A stretch of DNA of 37,113 nt from Pseudomonas sp. TH10. GTDB taxonomy: Bacteria; Pseudomonadota; Gammaproteobacteria; Pseudomonadales; Pseudomonadaceae. Under the pieces are notes generated by a model that saw only the letters and a program-made list of their open reading frames with translations, had not been told where the DNA came from and made no database searches. Location of the stretch: positions 1 through 37,113 of the forward strand of contig NZ_JAEKEG010000115.1 of the NCBI RefSeq assembly GCF_016651255.1. Reading direction: 5' to 3'. This document shows positions 36,642 through 37,113 of the stretch, in pieces. The translations under genes and the position numbers were made by a program. The first letter of the stretch is position 1. Each line of letters opens with the position of its first letter.

Positions 36642-37113
36642 TTACGGGCGCCGCGGCGGGACTGCTTTTTGGCCTTGCGCCACCGCCCAATCCACCACCT
36701 GCGCCGTCAACTGGTCGCTCGCCTGGCCAAACCCGGCGACCACCGCAGGCACCTGCACATCATTCAGCGGCTGGCGCTCTTCAAAGCGCCGGCTGGCGAG
36801 AATCCGCTGGTCATAACCGCGCACCAACAGCGCATCGACCCGCACCACAACGCTGGCCTGCGTGCCCTGATACTCGGTCTGGAACGCCTGCAAATTGCCA
36901 CCGAGCTCCAGGTCCGCCTGGAAGTTGCTGTCGTCAGTGCTTAGTAACGGTACCCGGCCGTCACGCTGAAAGCCATCCAGCAGGCGATTGCGCAGCAACA
37001 CGGGGGCAGGGTCACTCCAACGCGAGGCTTTGTAACTGCTGATCAGGTCGCCCTGGGGAATGACGGCGATGTTCGGGCTGTTCAGTGCCTGGCTTGCTTG
37101 GGGTTTGGCCAAA
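36642..37113 (-). CDS. ABC-type transport auxiliary lipoprotein (PqiC/DUF330-like), partial
   Basis: The C-terminal 156 residues of a protein whose start lies beyond the window edge. Patterns typical of the family: YKASRWSDPAPVLLRNRLLD, DLELGGNLQAFQTEYQ and the end QLTAQVVDWAVAQGQ. Such outer-membrane lipoproteins partner with MlaD/PqiB-type proteins that move lipids across the periplasm. The signal sequence and lipobox are not visible. Confidence 0.82.
   Translation of the reverse strand, partial: LAKPQASQALNSPNIAVIPQGDLISSYKASRWSDPAPVLLRNRLLDGFQRDGRVPLLSTDDSNFQADLELGGNLQAFQTEYQGTQASVVVRVDALLVRGYDQRILASRRFEERQPLNDVQVPAVVAGFGQASDQLTAQVVDWAVAQGQKAVPPRRP

Overview
This window is chromosomal core DNA from a Pseudomonas, most likely of the P. 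fluorescens group. The reasons are the GC-rich coding style, the gene order (as I recall it, close to the P. aeruginosa PA5478-PA5505 neighbourhood: metNIQ, a lipoprotein gene, znuBC-zur/znuA, thrB, polA, engB, two cytochromes c, dsbA, dgcH, ampDh2, kinB-algB, ivy, gltP) and many short REP-type palindromes of the two kinds common in fluorescent pseudomonads.

Layout. 1-6670: the distal part of an aa3-type cytochrome c oxidase operon (end of ctaD, ctaG, ctaE, SURF1, a small membrane thioredoxin-fold-like gene, ctaA, ctaB, a SCO copper chaperone), with a DUF2909 gene on the opposite strand. 6785-9316 (-): methionine importer metQ-metI-metN. 9579-11717: large catalase katE. 11839-15625: a lipoprotein gene and the zinc uptake locus znuB-znuC-zur (-), divergent from znuA (+). 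15747-17057 (-): thrB and a DUF2782 gene. 17132-20924: polA, an ErsA-type small RNA with an AlgU-like promoter, and engB. 21116-22969: a small c5-like cytochrome, cytochrome c4 and dsbA. 22984-28384: an endonuclease/exonuclease/phosphatase protein, a GGDEF diguanylate cyclase, an AmpDh2-like amidase and a CSS-EAL phosphodiesterase. 28392-31538 (-): kinB and algB, the two-component pair of alginate control. 31973-32970: a small operon (membrane protein, DUF1328 protein, Ivy lysozyme inhibitor) divergent from algB and preceded by two sigma-54-like promoter sequences. 33683-37113: a glutamate symporter, a fused SpmA/SpmB-like protein and a truncated PqiC-type lipoprotein.

The genes are mostly housekeeping and envelope-stress functions. 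Zinc is handled by one self-contained module with a Zur-box-like palindrome between zur and znuA. The right half is linked to envelope stress: the AlgU-type promoter of ersA, the AlgB/KinB pair, AmpDh2, Ivy, and opposing c-di-GMP enzymes. I see no phage, CRISPR, transposon or defence island.

The most striking sequence-level signal is that four otherwise normal genes (SURF1, polA, dgcH, kinB), and probably a fifth small one, are each broken by one single-base indel, mostly in short homopolymers. The simplest reading is assembly error. Separately, the 3'-5' exonuclease site of PolA has lost two of its metal-binding aspartates (to Val and Glu). The best candidate for unrecognised regulation is the pair of sigma-54-type promoters and repeat elements between algB and the ivy operon. 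The 0.7-kb gap before gltP also holds several strong hairpins, including an orphan intrinsic terminator.
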